64,000 bases of DNA, taken from the NCBI RefSeq assembly GCF_007989085.1, contig NZ_BJVJ01000003.1, positions 1 through 64,000 on the forward strand. Direction: 5' to 3'. The notes below the pieces were generated by a model, which was not told the origin of the DNA, did no database searches, and was given only the letters and a program-made list of their open reading frames with translations. Positions 33,693-42,635 of this stretch are shown here, piece after piece. The position numbers and the translations under genes are program-made. Position 1 is the first letter of the stretch; each line of letters opens with the position of its first letter. Origin of the DNA: Pseudonocardia sulfidoxydans NBRC 16205 (lineage in GTDB: Bacteria; Actinomycetota; Actinomycetes; Mycobacteriales; Pseudonocardiaceae).

Positions 33693-34581
33693 TGTCGGCC
33701 TCCCCGGCCGCTCGGTGGATGGCGGTGCGCAGCGCGCGACCGGTCAGGACACGCGCGAGGTGGCGACGGAAGTCCGCCGAGCCGTGGCAGTCGGCGATGG
33801 GGGACAGGCCGTCGGCGGCACGGGCCGCGGCTGCGGCGACCGCGTCGGCACCACCGTCGGAACCGGTGAGGGCGTCCTCCGCGGCGCGGGCACGCACCGG
33901 CCGCTCACCCGCCCCGCACAGCGCGATCCGCGTCGCGGCGACGGAGCCGTCGTCACCCCGGGTCACGGTCGCGGCGACCCCGCACACCGGCAGGTCACCG
34001 TGGCGGCGGGAGACCTCGACGAACGCGGTGCCCGTCCCGGCCGCCGTGACCGGCACCTCGACGGCCACCACCAGCTCCCCGGGCGCCAGCGAGGTGGTGA
34101 ACGGGCCGGTGAAGAAGTCGTCGGCCTCGATCGTGCGCTCACCGGACCGGCTGCGTGCGACGACCCGGCCGTCGAGGGCGAGCAGCGCCGTCGGCAGCTC
34201 GGCCGAGGGATCGGCGAACGCGACGCTGCCGACGACGGTCCCGCGGCTGCGCACCGGCGCGTGCGCGACGTGGGCGCCGGCCTCGGCGAGCAGCGGGGCG
34301 TGCGCGGCGACCTCGGGGGAGAGCTCGCTGGTGCGCTGCCGCACCGTCGCGCCCAGGCGCAGTCTCGCGGGGCCCGATCCGTTGACGAGTGACAGGGCGT
34401 CGAGCCCGCCGACCCGGTTGATGTCGACGACCACGGCCGGCGACGCCAGCCGTGCGTTCATGAGTCGGACGAGACTCTGGCCGCCGGCGAGCACGCGCGC
34501 GTCGGCGCCGTGCTCGGCGAGCTGGTCGAGTGCCTCGTCGAGGTCGTGCGGTGCCAGATAGGCGAACGCCGCAGGCTTCAC
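33685..34581 (-). CDS. molybdenum hydroxylase medium FAD-binding subunit
   Basis: 298 residues from GTG at 34581, which follows a perfect ribosome site (AAGGAGGTG). FAD motifs are visible as VLAGGQSLVRLMN near 31 and GTVVGSVAFADPSAELP near 108 (the TxGGxxxxxDPxxE-like stretch), then the CO dehydrogenase flavoprotein C-domain. First gene of the operon, 47 bases downstream of the GntR gene. Confidence 0.9.
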   Translation of the reverse strand: MKPAAFAYLAPHDLDEALDQLAEHGADARVLAGGQSLVRLMNARLASPAVVVDINRVGGLDALSLVNGSGPARLRLGATVRQRTSELSPEVAAHAPLLAEAGAHVAHAPVRSRGTVVGSVAFADPSAELPTALLALDGRVVARSRSGERTIEADDFFTGPFTTSLAPGELVVAVEVPVTAAGTGTAFVEVSRRHGDLPVCGVAATVTRGDDGSVAATRIALCGAGERPVRARAAEDALTGSDGGADAVAAAAARAADGLSPIADCHGSADFRRHLARVLTGRALRTAIHRAAGEADNA

Positions 34582-34628
34582 TCCACACCTCCTTGTGCGG
34601 GGAACTGCATGGCGACCGGCAGGGCCGG

Positions 34629-35297
34629 TCAGTCGGGACGTGCGGTCTTCTCTCGAAATGCCAGCGCGCCGAAGTGCTCGATGTGGTGGCGCATCTCCTT
34701 GCCCGCGAGGGCGGCGTCGCGCTGGCGGAGTGCCTGCAGGATCGGCACGTGGGACTCGACGATCTCGGTGAGCCCCACCCGGACACGGGTGTAGGTGACG
34801 AGCGCGCGGATCTCGGCGTGCAGCGACCGCCACACGTCGAGCAGCAGCGCGTTGTCGGCGGTCTCGAAGACGATCTCGTGGAACCGGGCGTCGTGCACCA
34901 GTACCGCGTGCACGTCGCCGTCGCGGGTCGCGGCCCGCATGGCCTCGATCTCGTCCGCGAGCAGGGCGAGCACGTCGTCGGTGACGACGGGTGCCGCCGC
35001 GCGGCCTGCGACCTCCTCCAACGCGGCCCGGACCGGGTACATCTCGGCGAGCTCGCGCTCGGAGATGAGCCGGACCCGGACCCCGCGGTGCGGGAAGCTC
35101 TCGACGAAGCGCATGGCTTCCAGGTCGCGCAGGGCCTCGCGGACCGGGGCCTGGCTGACCCCGTACTCCTTCATGACGTGGCTCTCGACGATTCGTTCAC
35201 CGGGGGCGAACTCGCCGTCGAGGATGCGGGCGAGTAGTCGTTCCCGGAGTTGGTCGCGCAGTACCGCGCGCGCCAGACCACCGGTACCGTCGGCCAC
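34629..35297 (-). CDS. GntR-family regulator with FCD domain for the molybdenum hydroxylase operon
   Basis: 222 residues from GTG at 35297 (GGAGG ribosome site). Winged helix-turn-helix at about 10-75 (VSQAPVREALRDLEAMRFV), then an FCD domain with metal-type residues (HDARFHEIVFETADN, ESHVPILQALRQRD). It is likely the first gene of the operon and self-regulated through the palindrome at 35333. Confidence 0.88.
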   Translation of the reverse strand: MADGTGGLARAVLRDQLRERLLARILDGEFAPGERIVESHVMKEYGVSQAPVREALRDLEAMRFVESFPHRGVRVRLISERELAEMYPVRAALEEVAGRAAAPVVTDDVLALLADEIEAMRAATRDGDVHAVLVHDARFHEIVFETADNALLLDVWRSLHAEIRALVTYTRVRVGLTEIVESHVPILQALRQRDAALAGKEMRHHIEHFGALAFREKTARPD

Positions 35298-35332
35298 CCT
35301 GCCTCCGAAATGTGCTCGCCGTCACGTCCGTG

Positions 35333-35352
35333 CTCGATTATCGATAATCGAG
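35333..35352. promoter_or_regulatory. GntR operator, perfect 20-bp palindrome
   Basis: CTCGATTATCGATAATCGAG, centred about 45 bases upstream of the gntR start. Its A/T-rich dyad stands out against the GC-rich background. Expected binding site of the adjacent FCD regulator. Confidence 0.7.
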
Positions 35353-35456
35353 GAGTCGGGTCAAGACGTCGCTCGTCGAGCTCTCGGGACATGTGCGCGG
35401 ACGCGGAGCAACGGGGAGATTCGATCCGCAGATCGGGAAAACGGTGCGGCGAGCGG

Positions 35457-36131
35457 TCAGGCCCGGCGGGCTCGACGGGCCTCCGCCTCGCGACCGCGCA
35501 CCCGCAGCCACGTCAGCCCGCCGCCGACCAGCCCACCGGCCAGCGCGACGATCATCAGCATCTCGGTGCGCGGCTTCTCCTGCGGGACGGCCGTGCCGTC
35601 GGGGGAGTTGGTCACCTGCACCGCGTAGGCGCCCGCGGCCTGCCGCACCGCCGGGCCCGCCTTGTCGATGACCGTCGCGGCCACGGCCTCGGCACCCGAC
35701 GGCGACGGCGCCGTCGACGAGATGTCGATCAGCGCGGTGCTGGACCCCGTGGCGGCCGCGGTGCCCGGCGCGACCGTCACCGAGACCCGGTCGACCGCCA
35801 CCCCCGCGGCCTCGGCCGCCGGCACCAGCCACTGCCCCTGCCTGAACACCACGATCGCGACCGACGTCGCCCGCCCGCTGTTGATGTCCTTCCACGCCTC
35901 CGACGCCTGCACCGGCGTCAGCCCGGGCGCCGGGACCAGCGCGACCGTGGCCGCCGCGTTGTAGGCGGGCCGAGCGGCGCCGAGCGCCACGAACGTCGCC
36001 ACCGCGGCGACCACCGCCGTCACGACCGCAGCGATGGCCACAAGGATGCGCGAGCGCCGCGACAGCGGCACCCGGCCCCAGCGCGTCCGGGGCCCCGAGG
36101 CGTCCGGCCGCGCGCCCGCGGGGGCGCTCAC
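35457..36131 (-). CDS. Wzz/chain-length-determinant-like membrane protein
   Basis: About 224 residues from GTG at 36131; the start is uncertain. The layout is: short cytoplasmic basic segment, helix 1 (ILVAIAAVVTAVVAAVATFVALG), an external domain of about 120 residues with VSVTVAPGTAAATGSS, then helix 2 (MLMIVALAGGLVGGGLTWL) and a basic tail. This two-helix topology with a large external part is that of polysaccharide co-polymerase (Wzz/CapA-like) proteins. No glycan genes are nearby, so the role is unknown. Confidence 0.6.
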   Translation of the reverse strand: MSAPAGARPDASGPRTRWGRVPLSRRSRILVAIAAVVTAVVAAVATFVALGAARPAYNAAATVALVPAPGLTPVQASEAWKDINSGRATSVAIVVFRQGQWLVPAAEAAGVAVDRVSVTVAPGTAAATGSSTALIDISSTAPSPSGAEAVAATVIDKAGPAVRQAAGAYAVQVTNSPDGTAVPQEKPRTEMLMIVALAGGLVGGGLTWLRVRGREAEARRARRA

Positions 36132-36215
36132 GCGGGCACCGGGACGAGGGCCGGGGTCAGTCGCAGCACCCGTCCGAGGGTATTCGCCCGGTGCGACCGC
36201 CCCCTCCGGGGGCCT

Positions 36216-36255
36216 GTGAGTGGCGATAGTCGCCATGGCGACTATCGCCACTCAC
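36216..36255. repeat. 40-bp palindrome, copy 7
   Basis: Perfect palindrome with CCATGG centre. Its outer TGA provides the stop codon (36252-36254) of the enoyl-CoA hydratase in the frame that gives a normal C-terminus. Confidence 0.92.
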
Positions 36256-37069
36256 GAGGTGTCCTGCTGGTTGAACCGCGCCGGCCGCTTCTCGACGAAC
36301 GCCGCCACACCTCCTTCACGTCCGGGCCCGCCTGCAGCCCGACGGCCGCCCAGTAGTTCGTAGCCAAGCTCGAGGACAGGTCCTGCTGCCACGCCGAGCG
36401 CAGCGACTGCTTCGTCATCTGCACCGCCCGCCACGACCACGCCGCGATCCGCGACGCCGTGCCCACCGCGTCGTCGATCAGCGACTCCGGCTCCACCACC
36501 CGGTTGACCAGCCCGATCTGCAACGCCCGCGCCGCGTCGATCACGTCGCCGGTCAACGCCAGCTCGGCCGCGAGCCCCGGCCCGACCAGCCGCGGCAGGA
36601 ACCAGGTGCCGCCGTTGCCCGGCGGCAGCCCCAACCGGATGTAGGTCTCGCCGAACTTCGCCGCCGTCGACGCCACCCGGATGTCGCACGCCAATGCCAG
36701 GTCGAACCCGCCCGCGGCCGCGCCGCCGTTGACCGCCGCGATCACCGGCAGCCGCGACCCCACGATCCGCTCGATCACCGGGAAGATCACCCGCGCGTTG
36801 TACGGCTCGCCGGTCCGCGGCATCTCCTCGGCGAGGTAGCGGTTCATCTCCTTCAGGTCCGCGCCCGCGCAGAACTGCCTCCCGGCGCCGGTCAGCACCA
36901 GCGCGCGCACCGACAGGTCGGCCTCCAGCGCGGTCAGCGTCGCCACCATGTCCCGGGCCAGCTCGGGGACGACCCCGTTGGCGCTGCCGGGCCGGTTCAG
37001 GGTCAGCAGGACGACGCCGTCGGCGACGTGCTCGGTGAACAGGGTCTCGTAGTCGACGCGCGCGGTCAT
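36252..37069 (-). CDS. enoyl-CoA hydratase/isomerase family protein with a one-base frameshift near the 3' end
   Basis: The main frame from ATG 37069 covers crotonase motifs: LLTLNRPGSANG, the oxyanion-hole loop CAGADLKEMN, and NGGAAAGGFDLALACD. At about 36310 the frame goes off: the expected family ending PDVKEGVAAF...KRPARF continues only in the neighbouring frame and stops TGA at 36252 inside the palindrome. A single missing C (in ACACCTCC) explains this. Unshifted, the protein would end at 36242 with about 26 aberrant residues. A sequencing error or a recent mutation are both possible. Confidence 0.75.
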
Positions 37070-37075
37070 CGCCGC

Positions 37076-37081
37076 AGGCTA
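37076..37081 (-). promoter_or_regulatory. -10 element of the enoyl-CoA hydratase promoter
   Basis: TAGCCT on the minus strand, six bases before ATG at 37069; leaderless type. Confidence 0.55.
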
Positions 37082-37333
37082 CGAGGCGCGGCACCGCACC
37101 GGGCGCGACAGCGCCCCCGGCGCGCCTGATCACGTCCGGCCCGTCGACGTGGCGGGCCCGGGCTCCCCCTTGTACCGTCACGGACAGCACGACCCCCCCG
37201 ACACATCCTCCGAGGTGCAGCCAGTCGCCTCCCACGTCCTGATACGAGTGGGAGCGCCGATGGCCAGTACCGACGAGATCGCGCCCCCGCCGACCAGCCG
37301 CCGCCCAGCGAGTACGCGAGCCTGGCCGAACCC

Positions 37334-38062
37334 ATGAACCGGATGGTCGCCCTCGATACGGACGACCCCCGCCGCCGCGAACTGCGCGACCAGATCGTCG
37401 TCTCCCTGCTCCCGCTGGTGCGCCACCTCGCGCAACGCCACGCCGCGGGCCACCCGGCGGGCGTCGAAGAGCTCGTGCAGGTCGGCAGCATCGGCCTGCT
37501 CGGCGCCGTCGACCGCTGGGACCCCGAACGCGCAGCCGGCGACCTCCTCGGTTACCTCGTCCCCTGCATCCGCGGCGAGATGCTGCGCTATTTCCGCGAC
37601 CGCACCTGGGCGACACGGGTTCCCCGACGGCTCAAGGACCTCAGCGTCGCGATCAACAAGGCGACGGGCCCGCTGTCACAGCAGCTGGGCCGCTCCCCGC
37701 GACCCAGCGAGCTCGCCGCCCACCTCGGTGTCGACGTCGGCGAGGTCGTCGAGGCGCTCACCGCCAAGGCCGGCCACCACGCCGACACCCTCGACCCCGT
37801 CGACCCCGACGCCGGAACCGGTGTGGGACAACGCCTCGGCGGGATCGACGCCGAGCTCGACCACGTCGAGAACCGGCACGCCCTGCGCCCGTTGCTCGAC
37901 GCCCTGCCCGAGCGCGAGCGCACGATCCTGGTCCTGCGATTCTTCAAGGACATGACGCAGACCCAGATCGCCGAGGAGGTCGGCATCTCCCAGATGCACG
38001 TCTCCCGGCTGCTCGCCCGCACCCTCGCGACGCTGCGCACGGGCCTGTCGGACAACGGCTGA
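37334..38062 (+). CDS. RNA polymerase sigma factor, SigB/SigF/SigG (stress/sporulation) type
   Basis: 242 residues as read. Region 2 (HPAGVEELVQVGSIGLLGAVDRWDP), region 3 (PLSQQLGRSPRPSELAAHLGV) and region 4 (ALPERERTILVLRFFKDMTQ, then QIAEEVGISQMHVSRLLART) are complete. The true start may be ATG at 37260: it has a GGGAG ribosome site, and restoring one C in the run near 37304 joins it in frame through SEYASLAEP, a sequence normal just before this point in actinobacterial SigB proteins. As sequenced, the upstream frame ends with TGA overlapping ATG 37334. Confidence 0.87.
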   Translation: MNRMVALDTDDPRRRELRDQIVVSLLPLVRHLAQRHAAGHPAGVEELVQVGSIGLLGAVDRWDPERAAGDLLGYLVPCIRGEMLRYFRDRTWATRVPRRLKDLSVAINKATGPLSQQLGRSPRPSELAAHLGVDVGEVVEALTAKAGHHADTLDPVDPDAGTGVGQRLGGIDAELDHVENRHALRPLLDALPERERTILVLRFFKDMTQTQIAEEVGISQMHVSRLLARTLATLRTGLSDNG

Positions 38063-38181
38063 ACGGACCGCTCGTGCACACCGGCCGGGGCCGCGCCTAC
38101 TCGTTCGCGAGCTCATGATCACCGGAGCGGCGGTTCTCGCCGATGCGGTCGCTGTGATGGGCTGGTAGCCGGGGGTGGGCG

Positions 38182-39717
38182 GTGCCGACGAATCGACAGA
38201 CCGATGCGTGGATGCGGCGCGAGGCGGCTGCGGAGGAACGCCGGGCGAGCAAGGCCGCCGCTGCGGAGGACCGGCTCACGATGGCCGAGGAAGCTCGCCG
38301 GCAGAAGGAACAGGGGCACGCTGAGGCCGCGGCGATGACGGCCGCTGTGACGGCGAGGGTCGCCACCTTCGAGGCTGTACTCGCCGAGGTCCTCGCTCTT
38401 CCGGAGTTGACGCCCGACAGGCTCGCGGAGTCGACTCTGGCGCCCGATGACGGGCCCATGCTCGAGCCTGCGGAGACGCCGCCGAGCTGGCAGGACTTCG
38501 CACCCCGGGAACCTGGGCTCTTCGGGAGGCGACGCTACGAGCGTGAGGCCGCCAAGGCCCGCGTCGACTTCGAGGCTGCGTGTCGGGGTCACCGCCAACG
38601 CATGGCGGAGCGGCGCCAGGAGGTCGCGGAGGCCTACCGCGCTCGACGGGAAGCCGCTCGGTCCGCAGCGAGGGCGGAGGTCGACACCCTCCTGCGGCGT
38701 GTCGAGGCCGAAGCCGGCAATGCGATCGCGCGGTACGGCGAACGTGTGCTGGATGCGGTGACTCCGCTGACCGGGTTCATCACAGGGCGCCGCGCCCTGT
38801 ACCGGGCGGAGCCGCGCGAGCTCGTCATCGAGGTCGACCTACCCGACACGGATGTCGTGCCGGAACACGTGCGATGGACCTATCGGGTGCAACGCCAGGA
38901 GATCGAGCCGACGCCGAGACGTCCCGCGGACTCGGCACGCATCTACGCGGATCTGGTGTCCCGCCTCGTCCTTGCGGCTATGCACGTCTGCCTACGGGCG
39001 ACGTCGTCGAAGACCGTCGATCTGATTACGCTCAACGGTCACGTCCCGACGGTCGATTCAGCGACGGGCCGGGCCATCAGGCCGTGCGTCGTGACCATCA
39101 CGTCGAGCCGATCCACGTTCGCCGACCTCGTACTCGACAGCGACAGGCTGAAACCGGCGGAGTGCCTCCAGTACCTGGGTGCTGAATTGTCGCGACACCC
39201 CTTCCAGCTCGAGCCGGTGCCGCCGGTCATCGACTTCGACCGGATGGCGCAGTACGCCGTGCTCGCCGCCGACGCCGCGCTGACCGAAGCGGACCACAGG
39301 GAAGACCTGATGGACATGGACCCGTTCAAGTTCGAGACCTTGGGCAAGGACCTGTTCACCGCGATGGGCTACAGGACATGGCGCACTCAGCCCTCGCATG
39401 ATGACGGCATCGACGCCGTGGCCGTACTGCCCCACGCCGTTACCCCGATCGAATGCGTGATCCAGGCGAAGAGAGTTCGCGCCGCCGTCCCACCGAGGGA
39501 TGTCCAAGCACTGATGGGCGCCATGGCCGAACACGGGAGCGCCACACACGGCGTCCTGGTCACGACGTCCTGGCTGAGTGACCGGTCCCGGCAGCGGGCG
39601 CAGGTTCAGCGCATCCGAGTCATCGACCGTGACGAACTCGGCGCCCTCATCCAGGAGCACCTGAACCGGAAGGTCGTCATCTCGACGCGGCCGCCGCGGC
39701 GAGCCGGTACTAGCTGA
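38182..39717 (+). CDS. Mrr-like restriction endonuclease with long N-terminal coiled coil
   Basis: 511 residues from GTG at 38182. The first 60 and residues 110-190 are charged helical segments likely to form coiled coils (AAAEERRASKAAAAEDRL). The C-terminal 130 residues carry the Mrr_cat fold: MDPFKFETLGKDLFTAMGY, then DDGIDAVAV and the nuclease motif ECVIQAKR, matching the D...(E/Q)xK of PD-(D/E)xK enzymes. Mrr-type proteins cut methylated foreign DNA. It stands alone, uses visibly more A/T at third positions than its neighbours and converges with mycothione reductase; likely acquired by transfer. Confidence 0.8.
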   Translation: MPTNRQTDAWMRREAAAEERRASKAAAAEDRLTMAEEARRQKEQGHAEAAAMTAAVTARVATFEAVLAEVLALPELTPDRLAESTLAPDDGPMLEPAETPPSWQDFAPREPGLFGRRRYEREAAKARVDFEAACRGHRQRMAERRQEVAEAYRARREAARSAARAEVDTLLRRVEAEAGNAIARYGERVLDAVTPLTGFITGRRALYRAEPRELVIEVDLPDTDVVPEHVRWTYRVQRQEIEPTPRRPADSARIYADLVSRLVLAAMHVCLRATSSKTVDLITLNGHVPTVDSATGRAIRPCVVTITSSRSTFADLVLDSDRLKPAECLQYLGAELSRHPFQLEPVPPVIDFDRMAQYAVLAADAALTEADHREDLMDMDPFKFETLGKDLFTAMGYRTWRTQPSHDDGIDAVAVLPHAVTPIECVIQAKRVRAAVPPRDVQALMGAMAEHGSATHGVLVTTSWLSDRSRQRAQVQRIRVIDRDELGALIQEHLNRKVVISTRPPRRAGTS

Positions 39718-39728
39718 GTCAGCTCAGC
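39713..39728. terminator. small hairpin at a convergent junction
   Basis: GCTGAG-TCAG-CTCAGC, formed over the two stop codons of the nuclease and mycothione reductase genes, which are one base apart. Weak. Confidence 0.35.
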
Positions 39729-41074
39729 GCGCTCTTCAGCGCCTGCTTCACGACCTCGCTCAACGCCGGGTGGATCCAGTACGGCTGCTCGACGAGGGTA
39801 AGGGCGTCGAGCTCCAGGGTCATGGCCAGCACCAGCGGTTGGATGAGCGTCGAGGCCTGCGGGCCGAGGATGTGGGCGCCCAGCAGCGTCCCGGTGCCCG
39901 GGTCGGCGAGGACCTTGGCGAAGCCCGTCGTGTCCTCCATGGCCCAGCCGTAGGCGACGTCGCAGACCCGGGCCAGTCCCACCCGGAAGGGTGTGCCGGA
40001 GTCGGTGAGCTCCTGCTCCGTCGCGCCGACCGCCGCGATCTGTGGGCTGGTGAAGATCGCCGAGGGGACGGGGGCGTCGCCGGTGGTGTGCAGGTCGTCG
40101 GGGTGGCGCAGGTTGTGGCGGACCACGTCGGCCTCCCGGTTGGCGACGTGCTTGAGCGGCACCTTCGTCGACACGTCGCCGAGCGCCCACACGCCGTCGG
40201 CGGTGGTGCGCTGGTACTCGTCGACGACGATCCGGCCGTCGTCGTGGACGTCGATTCCCGCGGTGTCGAGGTCGAGGCCGTCACCGTTGGGGACGCGGCC
40301 GACCGCGACGAGCAGCATGTCGGCCTCGACGGTCGACTCGTCGTCGAGGGTGAGCACGAGCGCGCCCGGCGCGCCCGACACCGCGGTGACCTCGCGGTCC
40401 AGCCGCACGTCCCACGCCTTCGACGCCAGCTCGGTGAACTCGCGTGCGACCAGTACGTCCTGCCCGGCGAGGAGGGTGTCGGCCATGTCGATCACGGTGA
40501 TCGCGCTTCCCGCCGAGGAGAAGACGTGGGCGAGCTCGGCGGCGATGTAGCCGCCGCCCAGGACGGCGAGGCGGCGCGGCGGGTCGTCGACGCGCATGAC
40601 GGTGTCCGACGTCTCGTAGGGCAGCCCGGAGTCGGTGACCGGCGGTGGCACCATCGGCCGGGACCCGGCGGCGACGACGATCCGGTCGGCGCTCACGGCG
40701 GTGCCCCCGATGTCGAGGGTGCGGGGGGCGGTGAAGCGGGCGTGCGTGTCGTAGACGGTGATCCACGGTGTGTCCTCGCGCCCGGTCTTACCGTCGCGGG
40801 CGAGGGGGTCGAGCCGGCCGAAGACGCGGTCGCGCAGATCACGCCAGCGGATCCCGCGGAGTTCGGCGTCGACGTCGAGGCGGGCGGAGTCGGCGACGTC
40901 GTCGGCGAGGTCGGCGGCGCGGACGAGCATCTTGGTGGGGATGCAGCCGACGTTGAGGCATGTGCCGCCGAACCGGTCCTGCTCGACGATCGCGACGTCG
41001 AGGTCGGCGAACGAGTCGTCGACGACGGCGTTGCCCGACCCGGCGCCGATGACGAGGAGATCGTGATGCCTCAT
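39719..41074 (-). CDS. mtr: mycothione reductase
   Basis: 451 residues. FAD motif LVIGAGSGNAVV at 7-18, redox disulfide Cys39/Cys44 (GGTCLNVGCIPTKM), NAD(P) motif LGGGYIAAELAHVF, and the C-terminal catalytic His in YWIHPALSEVVKQAL. GSGN at the start and the HPALSEVV ending separate it from lipoamide and mercuric reductases. It reduces oxidised mycothiol with NADPH to keep the cytosolic thiol pool. ATG 41074 has a leaderless promoter. Confidence 0.87.
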   Translation of the reverse strand: MRHHDLLVIGAGSGNAVVDDSFADLDVAIVEQDRFGGTCLNVGCIPTKMLVRAADLADDVADSARLDVDAELRGIRWRDLRDRVFGRLDPLARDGKTGREDTPWITVYDTHARFTAPRTLDIGGTAVSADRIVVAAGSRPMVPPPVTDSGLPYETSDTVMRVDDPPRRLAVLGGGYIAAELAHVFSSAGSAITVIDMADTLLAGQDVLVAREFTELASKAWDVRLDREVTAVSGAPGALVLTLDDESTVEADMLLVAVGRVPNGDGLDLDTAGIDVHDDGRIVVDEYQRTTADGVWALGDVSTKVPLKHVANREADVVRHNLRHPDDLHTTGDAPVPSAIFTSPQIAAVGATEQELTDSGTPFRVGLARVCDVAYGWAMEDTTGFAKVLADPGTGTLLGAHILGPQASTLIQPLVLAMTLELDALTLVEQPYWIHPALSEVVKQALKSALS

Positions 41075-41080
41075 CCACGG

Positions 41081-41086
41081 AGGCTA
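41081..41086 (-). promoter_or_regulatory. -10 element of the mycothione reductase promoter
   Basis: TAGCCT on the minus strand, six bases before ATG at 41074. Confidence 0.55.
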
Positions 41087-41203
41087 TGACCGCCCGGACG
41101 GGCTCACCACCGGAAGCGGCGTCCGGTGTCTGCGCAACCCGGCGTTCCGCTGATCCGAACGCCCGCCTTCCCGGCGGTCGCGTGTGGTGCGACGGTTCGG
41201 GGC

Positions 41204-42634
41204 ATGAGCGAACGGTTCGGGCACGTCATCGACGGTGAGGAGCGCGCGTCGCTCGACGGCGCGGAGTTCGACACGGTCGATCCCTACACGCAGCAGCCGT
41301 GGGCGACGGTCGCCCTCGGCGGGGCGGCCGAGGCGGACCTCGCGGTCGCGTCGGCACGGCGGGCGTTCGACGAGGGCCCGTGGCCGCGGATGGGCTTCGC
41401 GGAGCGCGGGGCGTTGCTGCACCGTTTCGCCGACCTGATCGTGGCCAACATCGACGAGCTTGCTCTCGCCGACACCCGCGACATGGGCAAGCCCGTTGCC
41501 GACGCGAAGGGCAAGGACGTTCCGCGGACCGCGCAGAACATCCGGTTCTTCGCCGACCACGCGCGGCTCTCGGCCGCCGAGACCTACCCGACCGACACCG
41601 GCCACCACGCGTACTCCCGCTACGAGCCGGCGGGTGTCGTCGCCGCGATCGCGCCGTGGAACTTCCCGATGATGTTGGAGAGCTGGAAGTTCGCGCCGGC
41701 GCTCGCATGGGGCAACACCGTCGTGCTCAAGCCGGCGGAGGACTCGCCGGTGTCGGCGACGCTGATGGCGCGGCTCGCGCTGGAGGCGGGCATCCCGCCG
41801 GGCGTGTTCAACGTGCTGCACGGTTACGGCCCCGACTCCGCGGGCTCGGCCCTGACCGAGGACCCGCGCGTCGACCGGATCACCTTCACCGGGGAGTCGA
41901 ACACCGGACGGGCGATCACGGCGGTGGCGGCCCGCAACCTGACCCCGGTCAGTCTGGAGCTCGGCGGCAAGGGCGCCAACCTCGTGTTCTCCGATGCGGA
42001 CCTCGGCAACGCCGTCGACTGGTCGATCAAGGCGATCTTCACGAACGCGGGGCAGGTCTGCCTGGCCGGGTCGCGGCTCTACGTGCAGCGCCCGGTGCTC
42101 GACGAGTTCCTGGCCCGGTTCGTCGCGGCGGCGGAGGCGCTGGTCGTCGGCGACCCGAAGCAGGCCGACACCCAGATCGGCCCGCTGTCGTCGAAGGCCC
42201 ATCACGCCAAGGTCGCCGGGTACCTCGACGACCCGAGCGGCAAGGTCCTGACCGGCGGGCGGGGCGAGGGGTTGTTCGTGCGCCCGACCGTCGTCGTCGA
42301 CGCCGCGCCGGATTCGCCGATCCAGTGCGAGGAGATCTTCGGGCCGATCGTCACCGTGACGCCGTTCGACACCGAGGACGAGGCCGTCGCCGCCGCCAAC
42401 GGGAGCCGCTACGGGCTCAACGCCATGGTGTTCACCGAGAACCTGTCGCGCGCGCACCGGGTCTCGGCGCGGCTTCGGGCGGGCACGGTGTGGACGAACT
42501 GCTTCTTCGTGCGCGACCTGCGCGCTCCGTTCGGAGGGTTCGGCGACTCGGGGTGGGGGCGCGAGGGCGGCACCTTCAGCCGCGAGTTCTTCACCGAGCC
42601 CAAGGCCGTGGTGATGGCGATCGACGGCGGCTGA
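41204..42634 (+). CDS. semialdehyde dehydrogenase (2-hydroxymuconate/HpaE-type ALDH)
   Basis: 476 residues from ATG at 41204. Catalytic Glu252 (LELGGKG) and Cys286 (NAGQVCLAGSRL) are present, with PWNFPMMLESWKFAPAL and the nucleotide loop FTGESNTGR. The C-terminal RAPFGGFGDSGWGREGG is typical of the XylG/DmpC/HpaE clade, which oxidises 2-hydroxymuconic semialdehydes from catechol meta-cleavage. A tautomerase follows directly, as expected for the oxalocrotonate branch. A longer open frame upstream begins at 41126 but lacks a ribosome site. Confidence 0.87.
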   Translation: MSERFGHVIDGEERASLDGAEFDTVDPYTQQPWATVALGGAAEADLAVASARRAFDEGPWPRMGFAERGALLHRFADLIVANIDELALADTRDMGKPVADAKGKDVPRTAQNIRFFADHARLSAAETYPTDTGHHAYSRYEPAGVVAAIAPWNFPMMLESWKFAPALAWGNTVVLKPAEDSPVSATLMARLALEAGIPPGVFNVLHGYGPDSAGSALTEDPRVDRITFTGESNTGRAITAVAARNLTPVSLELGGKGANLVFSDADLGNAVDWSIKAIFTNAGQVCLAGSRLYVQRPVLDEFLARFVAAAEALVVGDPKQADTQIGPLSSKAHHAKVAGYLDDPSGKVLTGGRGEGLFVRPTVVVDAAPDSPIQCEEIFGPIVTVTPFDTEDEAVAAANGSRYGLNAMVFTENLSRAHRVSARLRAGTVWTNCFFVRDLRAPFGGFGDSGWGREGGTFSREFFTEPKAVVMAIDGG

Positions 42635-42635
42635 C

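Noticed and set aside
30724..34581. Carbon monoxide dehydrogenase (form I)
   Set aside because: The large subunit lacks the AYRCSFR active-site loop; it is better described as a general molybdenum hydroxylase.
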